DNA of 64,000 nt from Pseudactinotalea suaedae (lineage in GTDB: Bacteria > Actinomycetota > Actinomycetes > Actinomycetales > Beutenbergiaceae), in NCBI RefSeq assembly GCF_009733815.1, contig NZ_WNXY01000007.1, positions 124,001 to 188,000 of the forward strand, in the 5' to 3' direction. The notes under the pieces are model-generated. The model did not search any database, was not told the DNA's origin, and was given only the letters and a program-made list of their open reading frames with translations. The translations under genes were made by a program, and so were the position numbers. Below are positions 44,630 through 54,038 of the stretch, one piece after another; positions within the stretch are counted from its first letter, which is position 1, and every line of letters begins with the position of its first letter.

Positions 44630-46927
44630 TCAGTCGTCACGGCTGCCCGAACCAGGACGGTCCAGGTCGATCTCGGCCACACCGGCCACAGCCGAGGCGA
44701 CCACGTCACCACGACGCAGCGCCCAATCTTCGCCCATCCCGCTGGCGCGCGCACGAAGCGTCCCGCCGGTGACCTCGATCTCGACGGTCGCGGCCAGCTC
44801 CAGCCCGTCCGCCGTCGGGATCTCCAGGTGCGTGCGCTGGCCCTCGGTGGGCTCGAAGACCTGCAGCGTGAGGCCGTCGACGTAGTCGTAGTCGGGCCGG
44901 TCGGTGCGGGCGCCGCGGGGCAGCACGCTCCCCGGCCGCACCAGCAGCGGGAGCGAGTGCGCGTCGTGCTGCTCGCGACGCCAGCCGCCGCCCTCGACGA
45001 CCTCGCCGGTGAGCAGGCGCGTCCAGCGCCCCGGCGGGAGGTAGTAGTCGACCCACCCGTCCGGGTCGAAGACCGGCGCGACCAGCAACGAGTCGCCCAG
45101 CATGTACTGGGTGTCGATGGTGGCCGCCGCCCGGTCGTCGGGGAACTCCAGCATCATCGGCCGCATCACCGGGGTCCCCAGGCGACCGGCCTCGCGACCG
45201 GCGGCAGCCAGGTAGGGCATCAGCGTGTTCTTCAGCTGCGCGAACGTCCGGGTCACGGAGACCGCCTCCTCGTCGAACGCCCACGGCACGCGGTAGGAGT
45301 TGGACCCGTGCAACCTGCTGTGCGAGGAGAGCAGCCCGAAGGCGACCCAGCGCTTGAACACCTCCGGGTCGGGAGTGCCCTCGAACCCGCCGATGTCGTG
45401 CGACCAGAACCCGAAACCGGACAGCGCGAGCGACAGACCACCACGCAGCGACTCGGCCATCGAGACGAACGACGACTGGCAGTCACCGCCCCAGTGCACC
45501 GGGAACTGCTGCCCGCCCGCGGTCGCCGAGCGCGCGAACACCACGGCGTCGCCCTTGCCCCGGCGCCGCTCCAGCAGCTCGAACACGCACCGGTTGTAGA
45601 GCTGGGCGTAGTAGTTGTGCATGCGTTCGGGGTCGGAGCCGTCGTGCCAGACCACGTCGGTGGGGATCCGCTCGCCGAAGTCGGTCTTGAGCGCGTCGAC
45701 GCCCTGGTCGAGCAGCACCTCGAGCTTGTCCTGGAACCACCGCCACGCGGCCGGGTTGGTGAAGTCGACCAGCGCCATCCCCGCCTGCCACATGTCCCAC
45801 TGCCAGACGTCCCCGTTCCCGCGCCGGACGAGGTAGCCCAGCCGCGCGGCCTCCGCGAACAGGTGGGAGCGCTGGGCGATGTAGGGGTTGATCCACGCCG
45901 ACACGCGCAACCCTCGGTCGTGGATCCGGGCGAGCGTCGCCTCGGGGTCGGGGAACGTCGCCGGGTCCCACACGAAGTCGCACCAGTAAAACTGCCGCAT
46001 CCAGAAGCAGTCGAAGTGGAACACCGACAGCGGCAGGTCGCGCTCGGCCATGCCGTCGATGAACGAGAGCACGGTCGCCTCGTCGTAGTCGGTGGTGAAC
46101 GAGGTCGACAACCACAGCCCGTAGGACCAGGTCGGCACCTGAGCCGACCGGCCCGTGAGCGCGGTGTAGCGCCGCAGGATCTCCTTCGGCGTGGGGCCGT
46201 AGATCACGAAGTAACGCAGCCGCTGCCCCGCGACCGAGAACTGGCTGCGCGAGACGACCTCGGTGCCGATCTCGAACGACGTCCGCTCGGGGTGGTCGAC
46301 GAAGACGCCGTAGCCGCGGTCGGTCAGGTAGAACGGCACGTTCTTGTACGCCTGGTCCGAGGCGGTGCCGCCGTCGGCGTTCCAGATGTCGATCGACTGC
46401 CCGTTCTTGGCGAAGGCGCCGAACCGCTCCCCCAGCCCGAACACGTGCTCGCCGACCCCGAGCGTGAGCTGCTCGCGCATGTACGGCCCCTGCGGCGTCT
46501 GCAGCGACGCCAGGCCCCGCGTGACCGAGCTGGTGAGCACCCGGTCGTCGGCGAGGAAGTCCAGCTGCCACGGCGCGTCGACCCGGACCCGCGCGGTCAG
46601 CGGCCCCGCCGTCAGGCTGGCGAAGCCGCCGACGCCGTCGGCCGCCTTGACCACGACCGGGTCCGGGGCGGTGTGCAGCTCGAAGGTGGGGCCGACCTCG
46701 CGGACGCCCTGGAAGTGGTCGACCTGCACGCCGATGACGCCGTCCATCGGTGAGTCCACGCGGATCGTCAGCTGGGGCAGGTTCAGGCTGTGCCGGCGCT
46801 CGGACAGCGGTGCGGTCGCCGCATAGGCGACCAGCGCGTCGTCGGTGACCTCGACGGTCTCGACGTGCTGCGGTCGCAGCGTCTCGACACCGGGCAGGGT
46901 CAGCCAGTAGCCGTCCGTGAATCTCAT
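44630..46927 (-). CDS. yicI: Alpha-xylosidase, glycoside hydrolase family 31 (YicI type)
   Basis: The 765-residue protein is similar to Escherichia coli YicI along its length, and the catalytic numbering coincides: nucleophile D416 ([10 protein letters not shown]) and acid/base D482 (HWGGD). C307-F308 in HFDCFWM and K414 are the subsite residues that distinguish YicI alpha-xylosidases from GH31 alpha-glucosidases. It releases alpha-1,6-linked xylose such as the isoprimeverose unit at the non-reducing end of xyloglucan oligosaccharides. Cytoplasmic (no leader). ATG at 46927 overlaps the GH42 stop by four bases. Middle gene of the glycosidase operon. Confidence 0.94.
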   Translation of the reverse strand: MRFTDGYWLTLPGVETLRPQHVETVEVTDDALVAYAATAPLSERRHSLNLPQLTIRVDSPMDGVIGVQVDHFQGVREVGPTFELHTAPDPVVVKAADGVGGFASLTAGPLTARVRVDAPWQLDFLADDRVLTSSVTRGLASLQTPQGPYMREQLTLGVGEHVFGLGERFGAFAKNGQSIDIWNADGGTASDQAYKNVPFYLTDRGYGVFVDHPERTSFEIGTEVVSRSQFSVAGQRLRYFVIYGPTPKEILRRYTALTGRSAQVPTWSYGLWLSTSFTTDYDEATVLSFIDGMAERDLPLSVFHFDCFWMRQFYWCDFVWDPATFPDPEATLARIHDRGLRVSAWINPYIAQRSHLFAEAARLGYLVRRGNGDVWQWDMWQAGMALVDFTNPAAWRWFQDKLEVLLDQGVDALKTDFGERIPTDVVWHDGSDPERMHNYYAQLYNRCVFELLERRRGKGDAVVFARSATAGGQQFPVHWGGDCQSSFVSMAESLRGGLSLALSGFGFWSHDIGGFEGTPDPEVFKRWVAFGLLSSHSRLHGSNSYRVPWAFDEEAVSVTRTFAQLKNTLMPYLAAAGREAGRLGTPVMRPMMLEFPDDRAAATIDTQYMLGDSLLVAPVFDPDGWVDYYLPPGRWTRLLTGEVVEGGGWRREQHDAHSLPLLVRPGSVLPRGARTDRPDYDYVDGLTLQVFEPTEGQRTHLEIPTADGLELAATVEIEVTGGTLRARASGMGEDWALRRGDVVASAVAGVAEIDLDRPGSGSRDD

Positions 46928-48936
46928 GGGAGTGCCTTTCTCAGCACGATGCTGCCGCCGGGCGACAGGTGGACATGGTCGACGTGCTCGACGTCCTCGA
47001 GCACGTCCAGGTGCGGTGTGCTCAGCGGCACGTCGACCTCGGTGGGTCGGTGGTTGATCACCAGCGTGAACGGACCTCGTTGGGCGACCTCGACGCCGTC
47101 GGGGACGGCCGGGACCCGATGCGCCGGCCCGATCCCCCGGCGGGCGAGGAGCCCGAGGAGCCAGCGCTTCAGCAGCGCGGCGTCCGGCATGGTGGCGAGG
47201 TAGTGCAGGCCACCGTCGCGCGAGCGCACCAGCGCCGGCTCGCCGTCGAGGTCGCCGCCCTCGAACCGCAGCTCGCAGACCGCGCCCGGGCCGTGCAGTC
47301 GCAGCCGTTCGGCCCAGGTCTCGGCGTGCCCGGTGCCGAGGGAGGTCGGTCCGACGGCGTCGGGCACCAGCCCGGCGCCCCCCTCGGGCAGCGGCCACCA
47401 CTCCTCCCCCGAGGCGTCCAGCAGGTCGGCGAACGGAACCGGGAAGCCGCCGGTGCGCACGCGTGCGTTGCCGTCGGCCACCGCGGAGAACGGGCCGAGG
47501 GCCAGGCAGCCGCCCCTGGCGAGGTATCCGCGAAGGTTCGTGACCGCCTCGTCGTCGAGCAGGTACAGCTGCGGTGCCAGCACGAGCCGGTACCGCGCGA
47601 GGTCGGCGTGCGGGTCGACGACGTCGACGCCGATGCCGGCCTCCCACAGCGGCCGGTACCAGGCGCGGAGCTGAGGCAGCACGCGGAGCCGGTCGCTGGG
47701 GACCGCCGGTTCCTCCGCCGCCCACCAGCTCGACCAGTCGAACAGGATCGCGACCTCGGCGTGCACGTCGGTCCCCGCCATCGCGGACAGAGCACGCAGG
47801 TCGCGGCCCAGCTCCTGCACGGCACGGTGCACGCGCGTGTCGGTCCCGGCGTGCGGCAGCATCGCCGAGTGGAACCGCTCCGGCCCGGTCGGCGAGGCGC
47901 GCCACTGGAACGACAGCACGCCGTCGGCACCGTGGGCCACCGCCCGCAGCGCGTCCTGGCGCATCCGTGCGGTGGTCTTGGGCACGTTGTGCCCGCGCCA
48001 GCTGACCGCGCTCGTGGCCTGCTCCATCAGCAGCCACGGGCCGCCCGCCAGCGAGCGCATCAGGTCGTGCGTGAGCGCTGCCTGCGACGGGGCGTCCGGG
48101 TCCGCCGGGTCGGGATAGCTGTCGTCGCTGATGACGTCGATCTCCCCTGCCCAGCTCCGGTAGTCGACACCGGCGAAGAAGCCCATGAAGTTGGTGGTGA
48201 CCGGTCGGGCCGGGTCGACGGCGCGGATCACCGCTCGCTCGCTGCGATACAGCTCGCGCAGCGCGTCGGAGGTGAACCGGCGGTAGTCGAGCGTGAGGCC
48301 GGGATGCAGCAGGTACGGCGCGCGGAGCGGCGGTGAGATCTGCTCCCAGCTGGTGTACCGCTGGGACCAGACCGTGGTCCCCCACGCCTCGTTGACGGCC
48401 TCGACCGTGCCGTACCGGCGCTCGAGCCACCCCCGGAAGGCCCTGCCGCAGCGCGGGCACCAGCAGGTCGTGCCGAGCTCGTTGTTCACGTGCCACAGGA
48501 CGACGGCGGGATGGCTCACCCAGCGTTCGGCGATCACCTGCGTGATGATCTGGGCACGTTCGCGATACGTCGACGACGAGGGGCAGTAGTGCGTGCGTGA
48601 TCCGTGGTGCAGCCGATGGCCCGAGGCATCCGTCGGGAGCGTCTCGGGGTCCTCGAGGGCGAGCCAGGGCGGCGGGCTCGCCGTCGGTGTCGCGAGGTCG
48701 ACCGCGATGCCGCCCGCGTGCAGCAGGTCGAGGACCTCGTCCATCCACGCCAGCTCGAAGCGGTCTCGCTCCGGCTCCAGCAACGCCCACGAGAAGACCC
48801 CGACGGTCACCAGGGTGACGCCCGCCTCGCGCATGGCGGCGACGTCCTGCCGCCAGATCTCCCGCGACCACTGCTCCGGGTTGTAGTCGCCGCCGTAGAG
48901 CAGGCCGCCCCGGGTGAGGTCGGCCAAGGACCCCAT
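46924..48936 (-). CDS. Beta-galactosidase, glycoside hydrolase family 42
   Basis: The protein has 670 residues with GH42 barrel, trimerisation and C-terminal domains. The acid/base is E153 (WHVNNELG) and the nucleophile is E305 (LLMEQAT). The zinc-binding cysteines of the family are visible at C118, C158, C160 and C163 (CWCPRC). It lacks a signal peptide and so acts inside the cell. The ATG at 48936 begins the typical LLYGGDYNPEQW region. An in-frame start 81 bases upstream would run through a LacI-like operator and is less likely. First gene of the glycosidase operon. It would remove galactose capping xylose on xyloglucan side chains. Confidence 0.92.
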   Translation of the reverse strand: MGSLADLTRGGLLYGGDYNPEQWSREIWRQDVAAMREAGVTLVTVGVFSWALLEPERDRFELAWMDEVLDLLHAGGIAVDLATPTASPPPWLALEDPETLPTDASGHRLHHGSRTHYCPSSSTYRERAQIITQVIAERWVSHPAVVLWHVNNELGTTCWCPRCGRAFRGWLERRYGTVEAVNEAWGTTVWSQRYTSWEQISPPLRAPYLLHPGLTLDYRRFTSDALRELYRSERAVIRAVDPARPVTTNFMGFFAGVDYRSWAGEIDVISDDSYPDPADPDAPSQAALTHDLMRSLAGGPWLLMEQATSAVSWRGHNVPKTTARMRQDALRAVAHGADGVLSFQWRASPTGPERFHSAMLPHAGTDTRVHRAVQELGRDLRALSAMAGTDVHAEVAILFDWSSWWAAEEPAVPSDRLRVLPQLRAWYRPLWEAGIGVDVVDPHADLARYRLVLAPQLYLLDDEAVTNLRGYLARGGCLALGPFSAVADGNARVRTGGFPVPFADLLDASGEEWWPLPEGGAGLVPDAVGPTSLGTGHAETWAERLRLHGPGAVCELRFEGGDLDGEPALVRSRDGGLHYLATMPDAALLKRWLLGLLARRGIGPAHRVPAVPDGVEVAQRGPFTLVINHRPTEVDVPLSTPHLDVLEDVEHVDHVHLSPGGSIVLRKALP

Positions 48937-48976
48937 CAGCGCGCCCTGGCCGTCGACGGCCAGGAGTGCACTGCAG

Positions 48977-48992
48977 TCGAAGCGCTTCTCAT
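48977..48992. promoter_or_regulatory. LacI-type operator before the GH42-GH31-GH1 operon
   Basis: GTCGAAGCGCTTCTCA contains the perfect 10-bp palindrome GAAGCGCTTC (48979-48988). Its left half equals the GTCGAA half-site of the 18-bp palindromes at 53794 and 53961. It lies 41 bases before the GH42 start. A second half-site GTCGAAACG at 49042-49050 lies closer to the divergent lacI-type gene. Binding by the LacI-family protein encoded next door is likely (inference). Confidence 0.55.
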
Positions 48993-49097
48993 CCGGAGAA
49001 CTCCTGTCGCTCGGCACCCGCGTGAAACGGGGTCGAATGGTGTCGAAACGATGCTCGCAGGCAGTACCGTGAGGGCCGCCGACGAGGAGGTTCTGCC

Positions 49098-50108
49098 ATG
49101 GTCACGATCGAGGATGTCGCACGCCACGCGGGGGTGGCGACGTCGACCGTGTCGTACGCCCTCAGCGGCAAGCGGTCGATCTCCGAGCAGACCAGGCAGC
49201 GCGTCGAGCGCGCCGTCGAGGAGCTCGGCTACCGCCCGCACGCGGGAGCGCGCGCCCTCGCCTCGGCGCGGACGAACACGCTCGGGCTCATGCTTCCGCT
49301 GCGCCCGGGCGTCGACGTGCGCGTGGTGATGGAGTTCGTCACCGGCATCGTCACCCGGGCGCGTGCCTTCGATCACGACGTGCTGCTCGTGACGCAGGCC
49401 GAGGACGCCGCGCTGGAACGCCTCGCGCACGGCCGGATGGTCGACGCGCTCATCCTCATGGACGTCGAGGCCGCCGACAGCCGCCTCGCCCGCGCAGCGG
49501 CGCTCGGGAGCCCCACGATCCTCATCGGCCTGCCCGACGACCCGCAGGGTCTGCAGTGCGTCGACTTCGACTTCGCGGCCGCGGCGCGGCTGGCGGTCCG
49601 GCACCTCTCCGACCTCGGCCACACCTCGATCGGCCTGATCGGGCCCCCGCCCTCCGTGGTCGAGCGCGGGACCACCTTCGCCGAACGTCTCCTCGCGGGC
49701 TTCCACGGCGGGGCCGAGCGCCTCGGCCTGACCGCGCACGTGGAGCTCACGCCACCGACCCATGCCGGCGCCCTCGCCGCCGTCGAGGCCCTGCGTCGCC
49801 TCGACGAGACGCCCACCGCCCTGATCGTGCACAACGAGGCGGCGCTGCCCTCGGTGGTCGACTCGCTCCAGATGCACGGGGTCCGGATCCCGGCCGATGT
49901 CTCGCTCGTGGCGATCTGCCCCGCCGACGTCGCGCAGTCGCAGTCGCAGCCGATCACCTTCATCGACATCCCGGCCGAGAGCATCGGCGCGGTCGCCGTC
50001 GAGATGGCGATGGCCCGTCTCGACCGGCCCGACGCACCGGTCGAGACGCGGCTGCTGCGGCCGACGCTGAGCGAGGGGTCCTCGACGGCGCCGCGGCTCA
50101 CCCCTTGA
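49098..50108 (+). CDS. LacI-family regulator of the glycosidase/importer locus
   Basis: The 336-residue protein has an N-terminal HTH VTIEDVARHAGVATSTVSYALSG followed by the hinge helix region RPHAGARALAS. The periplasmic-binding-like effector domain contains GLMLPLRPGVDVR, HLSDLGHTSIGLIGPP and DVSLVAICPADVA. The ATG at 49098 is preceded by GAGGAGG. It diverges from the GH42 operon and converges with, and overlaps by 11 bases, the permease operon. Palindromes of the LacI type with central CG lie before GH42, before the importer operon and before GH3, which defines a probable local regulon of eight structural genes. Confidence 0.9.
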   Translation: MVTIEDVARHAGVATSTVSYALSGKRSISEQTRQRVERAVEELGYRPHAGARALASARTNTLGLMLPLRPGVDVRVVMEFVTGIVTRARAFDHDVLLVTQAEDAALERLAHGRMVDALILMDVEAADSRLARAAALGSPTILIGLPDDPQGLQCVDFDFAAAARLAVRHLSDLGHTSIGLIGPPPSVVERGTTFAERLLAGFHGGAERLGLTAHVELTPPTHAGALAAVEALRRLDETPTALIVHNEAALPSVVDSLQMHGVRIPADVSLVAICPADVAQSQSQPITFIDIPAESIGAVAVEMAMARLDRPDAPVETRLLRPTLSEGSSTAPRLTP

Positions 50109-51066
50109 CCGCACCGAAGATCACTCCCTTGGTGAAGTGGCGCTGCACGAACGGGTAGATCATGAGGATCGGCACGACGGCGAGCACCATCACCGCCATC
50201 TTCACGGGCAGGCCCGTGACCGCGCCGGTGGCGACATCGACCTGGCCCGCACCCGAGCCCGGCAGCGTCACCCCCTGCAGCACGTAGGAGCGCAGCACGA
50301 GCTGCAACGGCCACTTGGCGTTGTCGTTGATGTAGAGCATCGCGTTGAAGAACGCGTTCCAGTAGCCGACGCCGTAGAACAGCGCGACCACGGCGACCAC
50401 AGCCTTGGACATGGGCAGCACGATCGTGCCCAGGATCCGCCAGTCCCCCGCGCCGTCGATGCGCGCGGCCTCCGTGATCGCGGAGTCGATCCCCATGAAG
50501 AAGTTGCGCAGGATGAGCACGTTGAAGGCCGAGACCGCGCCGGGCAGGATCAACGACCAGTAGGAGTCGATCAGACCGAGGCCCGAGACCAGCAGGTACG
50601 TGGGGATCATGCCCGCGCTGAAGAACATCGTGATGATGAGCACGAATAGGATCGGGCGGTGCAGGAGCGACGAGGGCCGTGACAGGCCGTACGCGCACAG
50701 CACCGACACGGTCGTGGACAGGAGCGTGCCGACCGCGGTGATGCCGATCGAGACCAGGGTCGCCCGCGTCACGATGCCGCCGGCGAGGATCTGGCGGTAG
50801 GCCGCGAACGTCACCTCGCCGGGGACGGTGACCAGGCCACCGGCTGCCGTGATCGTCGGCTGCGTCGACAGGCTGGTGAGCACCACGGTGTACAGCGGGA
50901 ACAGCACCGCGAGGCAGATGATCGCCAGCGTGACGCCCTTGGCGATCGAGCCGACGACGGTCGGCTTCTCCTGCCACGCCGGTCGGTGCCTGCTGCGCCG
51001 GCGCCGGGGCGGCCCGACGGGCAGCACCGGGGTCTCGGGCCCGGTCGGGGTGGAGACGGTCGTCAT
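50098..51066 (-). CDS. Carbohydrate ABC transporter permease (LplC/YtcP-like)
   Basis: The 322-residue protein has six predicted helices after a proline/arginine-rich N-terminus. The EAA loop is seen as ITEAARIDGAGDWRILGTIVLP. The conserved FFSAGMIPTYLLVSGLGLIDSYWSLILPGAVSAFN tract is typical of LplC-type members of the CUT1 family. It is the last gene of the leftward importer operon and pairs with the upstream LplB-like permease, from which it is separated by 55 bases. No ATPase gene is present. Its stop lies inside the end of the converging lacI-type gene. Confidence 0.92.
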   Translation of the reverse strand: MTTVSTPTGPETPVLPVGPPRRRRSRHRPAWQEKPTVVGSIAKGVTLAIICLAVLFPLYTVVLTSLSTQPTITAAGGLVTVPGEVTFAAYRQILAGGIVTRATLVSIGITAVGTLLSTTVSVLCAYGLSRPSSLLHRPILFVLIITMFFSAGMIPTYLLVSGLGLIDSYWSLILPGAVSAFNVLILRNFFMGIDSAITEAARIDGAGDWRILGTIVLPMSKAVVAVVALFYGVGYWNAFFNAMLYINDNAKWPLQLVLRSYVLQGVTLPGSGAGQVDVATGAVTGLPVKMAVMVLAVVPILMIYPFVQRHFTKGVIFGAVKG

Positions 51067-51121
51067 CGGGTGGCCCTCCGGTGTCGGTCGTGACGATGCG
51101 CTGAGGTGGACGGGGTGGCGG

Positions 51122-52114
51122 TCATGACTTCTGGTACACCCCTGCCTCGCCGAACAGGTGCGCGAGCTTGTTGGCCCCGAGCACGAGCAACAGGCTGATC
51201 ACGCCCTTCATCAACCCGGCCGCGGTCGCGAACCCCCAGTCGCCGTTGATGACGCCCTGGTAGTAGACGAAGGTGTCGATCACCTCCGAGACCTGGGCCC
51301 CGACCGCTCCGCGCTGCAGGATCAGCTGCTCGAAGCCGACGGTGAGCGAGTCACCCAGCCGCAGGATCAGCAGCAGGATGATCACCGGTCGCAGCGCCGG
51401 GAGCGTGATGTGCCACATGCGCCGCCAACGGCTGGCGCCATCCATCACCGAGGCCTCGTACAGCGCCGGGTCCACGGTCGAGAGCGCGGCGAGGAAGATG
51501 ATGATCCCCCACCCCGCGTCCTTCCACACCGACTGACTGGTGATGAGGAGGAGGAAGGTGTCAGGGTTCGTCATCAGGTCGAACGAGCCCCAGCCGTTCT
51601 GCGTGAGGATCTGGTTGACGAGGCCGGCGCCGCCGAACATCTGCTGGAAGATCGTCACGACGAGCACCCAGGAGAAGAAGTGCGGCAGGTAGACGATCGA
51701 CTGGATCGTCGTGCGGATCGCCGGCGTGAGCACGCTGTTGAGCAGCAGCGCCAGGAAGATCGGGATCGGGAAGAAGAACACCAGCTGGAACGCGGTGATG
51801 ACCAGGGTGTTCTGCACCGCGTGGAGGAAGGCCGGGCTGGTGAGCACCCGGGCGAAGTTGTCCCACGCGATGAAGGGCGACTCGATGATCCCGACGTAGG
51901 GCGAGTAGTCCTGCCAGGCGATGACGTTGCCCGCCATCGGCACGTAGGCGAACACCCCCAGCAGCAGCAGGGCGGGCAACGTCATGAGGATGAGCGACCG
52001 GTCGCGCCGGAACCTCGCCCGCAGCGACACCTTGCGATAGGCGGGTGGTGACGGACGCGGCCCTGACGCGGTGGGCTGCGGGGTCGGCGGTGCGGACGCG
52101 GTGGTCAGCGTCAC
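51122..52114 (-). CDS. Carbohydrate ABC transporter permease (LplB-like)
   Basis: The protein has 330 residues. The start is GTG at 52114, overlapping the binding-protein stop (GTGA). A longer frame would extend into that gene. The cytoplasmic N-terminus is proline-rich, then six helices follow, beginning RSLILMTLPALLLLGVFAYV. The LplB-type tract GAGLVNQILTQNGW and the EAA-like loop DPALYEASVMDGASRWRRMWHITLPAL are present. It forms the channel with the downstream LplC-like protein. Members of this importer type carry oligosaccharides, often plant-derived. Confidence 0.92.
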   Translation of the reverse strand: MTLTTASAPPTPQPTASGPRPSPPAYRKVSLRARFRRDRSLILMTLPALLLLGVFAYVPMAGNVIAWQDYSPYVGIIESPFIAWDNFARVLTSPAFLHAVQNTLVITAFQLVFFFPIPIFLALLLNSVLTPAIRTTIQSIVYLPHFFSWVLVVTIFQQMFGGAGLVNQILTQNGWGSFDLMTNPDTFLLLITSQSVWKDAGWGIIIFLAALSTVDPALYEASVMDGASRWRRMWHITLPALRPVIILLLILRLGDSLTVGFEQLILQRGAVGAQVSEVIDTFVYYQGVINGDWGFATAAGLMKGVISLLLVLGANKLAHLFGEAGVYQKS

Positions 52115-53760
52115 TGGGCGTCCAGGATGTCCTGGTAGAACCCGCGAAGCTCCTCGCCTCCCGAGCTGCGCCACGTCTCGATCGCGGCGTCGAGGTCGTC
52201 GATCGACTTGCGGCCGCGCGAGATGTCCTTCTCGAGGTCCTCGATCGGCTGGTTGAGCGATCCGAACTGGTTCGGCTCGGTGATCTGCATGCCGAAGAAC
52301 GCCGGGTCCTGCACGTACTGGGCGGCGTCGGCCATCCAGGTGCAGAACGCCTCCACGAACCCGGGGTACTGGACCTTGGCGTTCACGACGGGCGGGTCCG
52401 CGAGGAAGATGTAGGTCGGCTGCAGCTCGGTCGCCGCCAGCTCGGTCGCGGCGGGGAGGCCGTCGGCGTCGTAGGTGTAGTGGACGCCCTCGACCCCGTA
52501 GTTGATGAGGGCGTACTCCTGGGTGCCGAACGGCGAGGCCAGGAAGTTCGCGACCGCGAGCATCTCGGCGACCTTGTCCTTGTCATCGGTCGCCTTGATG
52601 AACGACAGGATGTTCGCGGGGTTGCCCTTCCACAGCACCGGCGTGCCGCCGTCGGCCGCGATCGGGGCGAACGGACGCTGCGAGTAGGTCGGGTTCCCGG
52701 AGAGCTGGCGCCCGAGCGCCTCGTGCCAGCCGCCGACGCCGTCGCTGGAGATCAGCACCTGGCCGGCCTCGAACCGCGCCTTGGCGTCACCGGAGTTGTC
52801 GGCGACGGCGTCGGGGTGCACCGAGCCCTGCGCGAACAGCGCCGCGTTCCACTCCAGCGCGGCGCGGTACTCCTCGGTCTCGATGCGGTGCGTGAGCGTG
52901 CCGTCGTCCTCGATGCGCCACTTCGGCACGACGCCGTGGATCAGTACCGCGGCGTTCCACAGGTCGTTGGCGGCCCAGCGCTGACCGTTGGTCAGCTGCG
53001 CGCACAGCTCGAGCAGCTGCTGCGCGTCGGTGGGGAGCTCGGTGATGCCCTCCTGCTCGAAGATGTCATCGCGGTAGAAGACCGCGTCCGTGATGATCTC
53101 GCCCGGGAACGGCAGCGCCTTGAGCTTGCCGTTGAAGACGCAGAACTTCCACACGTCGGTGGCGATGTTCGCCAGGTGCGGGTAGTCCTTCACGGCGTCG
53201 CCCGCGAGGAACGGGGTGAGGTCCTCGAAGAGCGACTCGACCGCCTGGTCGAACCGGGGCGGGATGTTCCAGGTGGGGATGCAGACCCAGTCCGGCACGT
53301 CATCGGCGCTCGCGAGCACCGCTGCCAGCTTGTCCCCGTAGGTGTTGCCGTCGCTGATCTGGAAGTCGATCGTGGAGCCGATCGCGGCGTTGACCGCCTC
53401 GTAGTACTTGTTGCCGTCGGTGGGCGGGATCGCTCCCCACAGCGGGGTCATCGCCGTGAAGCTCGACCCTGAGCCCGGCGGTGCGTCGAAGGCCTGCGCG
53501 AGGTCGGTCGGGATCGTCGCGAAGCCCGCCGTCGAGCCGTCGACGCTCGGGAAGTCCGGCTCGACGTAGTCGAGCGGGACGTAGGCGGGCAGCAGCTCGT
53601 CGGTCACGACGCCGGCGGGTGAGGTCGGGTCGGCACCGCCACCGCCCTCGCTGCGGCAGCCTGCGAGCGCGGCAGAGCCGAGAACGCCGGCGCCGAGGAA
53701 CGTGAGGAAGGTGCGACGGCTCTGACCGCCGACGCGGGGGGCACGGGTGGACGTGATCAT
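52111..53760 (-). CDS. Solute-binding lipoprotein of the LplA-like importer
   Basis: The 549-residue protein has a Tat-like leader (SRRTFLTFLGAGVLG) ending in the lipobox ALAGC. A large binding domain follows, with KYYEAVNAAIGSTIDFQI, VFNGKLKALPFPG and DDIFEQEGI, as in LplA/family 1 binding proteins of the longer (about 550-residue) class. The length suits oligosaccharide ligands. The ATG at 53760 is preceded by AAGGAG. The promoter and a LacI operator are visible just upstream. Its neighbours (GH1, GH31, GH42, GH3) suggest decorated beta-glucan oligosaccharides as ligand (inference). Confidence 0.92.
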   Translation of the reverse strand: MITSTRAPRVGGQSRRTFLTFLGAGVLGSAALAGCRSEGGGGADPTSPAGVVTDELLPAYVPLDYVEPDFPSVDGSTAGFATIPTDLAQAFDAPPGSGSSFTAMTPLWGAIPPTDGNKYYEAVNAAIGSTIDFQISDGNTYGDKLAAVLASADDVPDWVCIPTWNIPPRFDQAVESLFEDLTPFLAGDAVKDYPHLANIATDVWKFCVFNGKLKALPFPGEIITDAVFYRDDIFEQEGITELPTDAQQLLELCAQLTNGQRWAANDLWNAAVLIHGVVPKWRIEDDGTLTHRIETEEYRAALEWNAALFAQGSVHPDAVADNSGDAKARFEAGQVLISSDGVGGWHEALGRQLSGNPTYSQRPFAPIAADGGTPVLWKGNPANILSFIKATDDKDKVAEMLAVANFLASPFGTQEYALINYGVEGVHYTYDADGLPAATELAATELQPTYIFLADPPVVNAKVQYPGFVEAFCTWMADAAQYVQDPAFFGMQITEPNQFGSLNQPIEDLEKDISRGRKSIDDLDAAIETWRSSGGEELRGFYQDILDAQ

Positions 53761-53793
53761 CTCTGAAACTCCTTCGTGACAGCGACCGCCCTC

Positions 53794-53811
53794 CGTCGAA
53801 GCGGTTCGACG
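53794..53811. promoter_or_regulatory. LacI operator of the LplABC-like importer operon
   Basis: CGTCGAAGCGGTTCGACG is an inverted repeat with 7-bp arms around a four-base centre containing CG. Read on the minus strand it differs from the site at 53961-53978 at only one of 18 positions. It starts four bases downstream of the -10 box of the importer promoter, where a bound repressor would block transcription initiation. Confidence 0.8.
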
Positions 53812-53815
53812 GCCG

Positions 53816-53844
53816 ACAATAGCGAGACTGTTCCCATCCAACAA
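53816..53844 (-). promoter_or_regulatory. Promoter of the LplABC-like importer operon
   Basis: On the minus strand, TTGTTG (53844-53839) and TATTGT (53821-53816) are separated by 17 bases, close to a sigma-70-type consensus. Transcription would begin within the LacI operator. This is one of the clearest -35/-10 pairs in the window. Confidence 0.65.
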
Positions 53845-53960
53845 GAGGTAGATGCACAGCTCGCCCTCACATCGTCGTGTCGCGCGGAAATCCGTGTCAG
53901 CGGAACCTCGACGAACCGCCAGACGGGCGCCTAGGCTGTGCCCGAGATGGACGTCAACGT

Positions 53961-53978
53961 CGTCGAACCGTTTCGACG
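53961..53978. promoter_or_regulatory. LacI operator of the GH3 gene
   Basis: CGTCGAACCGTTTCGACG has 7-bp inverted arms and central CG, matching the operator at 53794-53811 at 17 of 18 positions when that site is read on the opposite strand. It lies 60 bases before the GH3 start and about 25 bases after a possible -10 (TAGGCT, 53932-53937). The GH3 gene is thereby tied to the same regulator as the importer. Confidence 0.78.
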
Positions 53979-54038
53979 GCGGCTCGTTCGAGCGGCTGAT
54001 CCAGCTGAGCCGACGAGCCATGAACCGATGGGGTTGCC

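Noticed and set aside
44630-48871. Single 1413-residue protein spanning GH42 and GH31
   Set aside because: The N-terminal 640 residues are the wrong frame of GH42 (low-complexity Arg/Ala). The GH31 protein begins cleanly at 46927 with YicI-like sequence.
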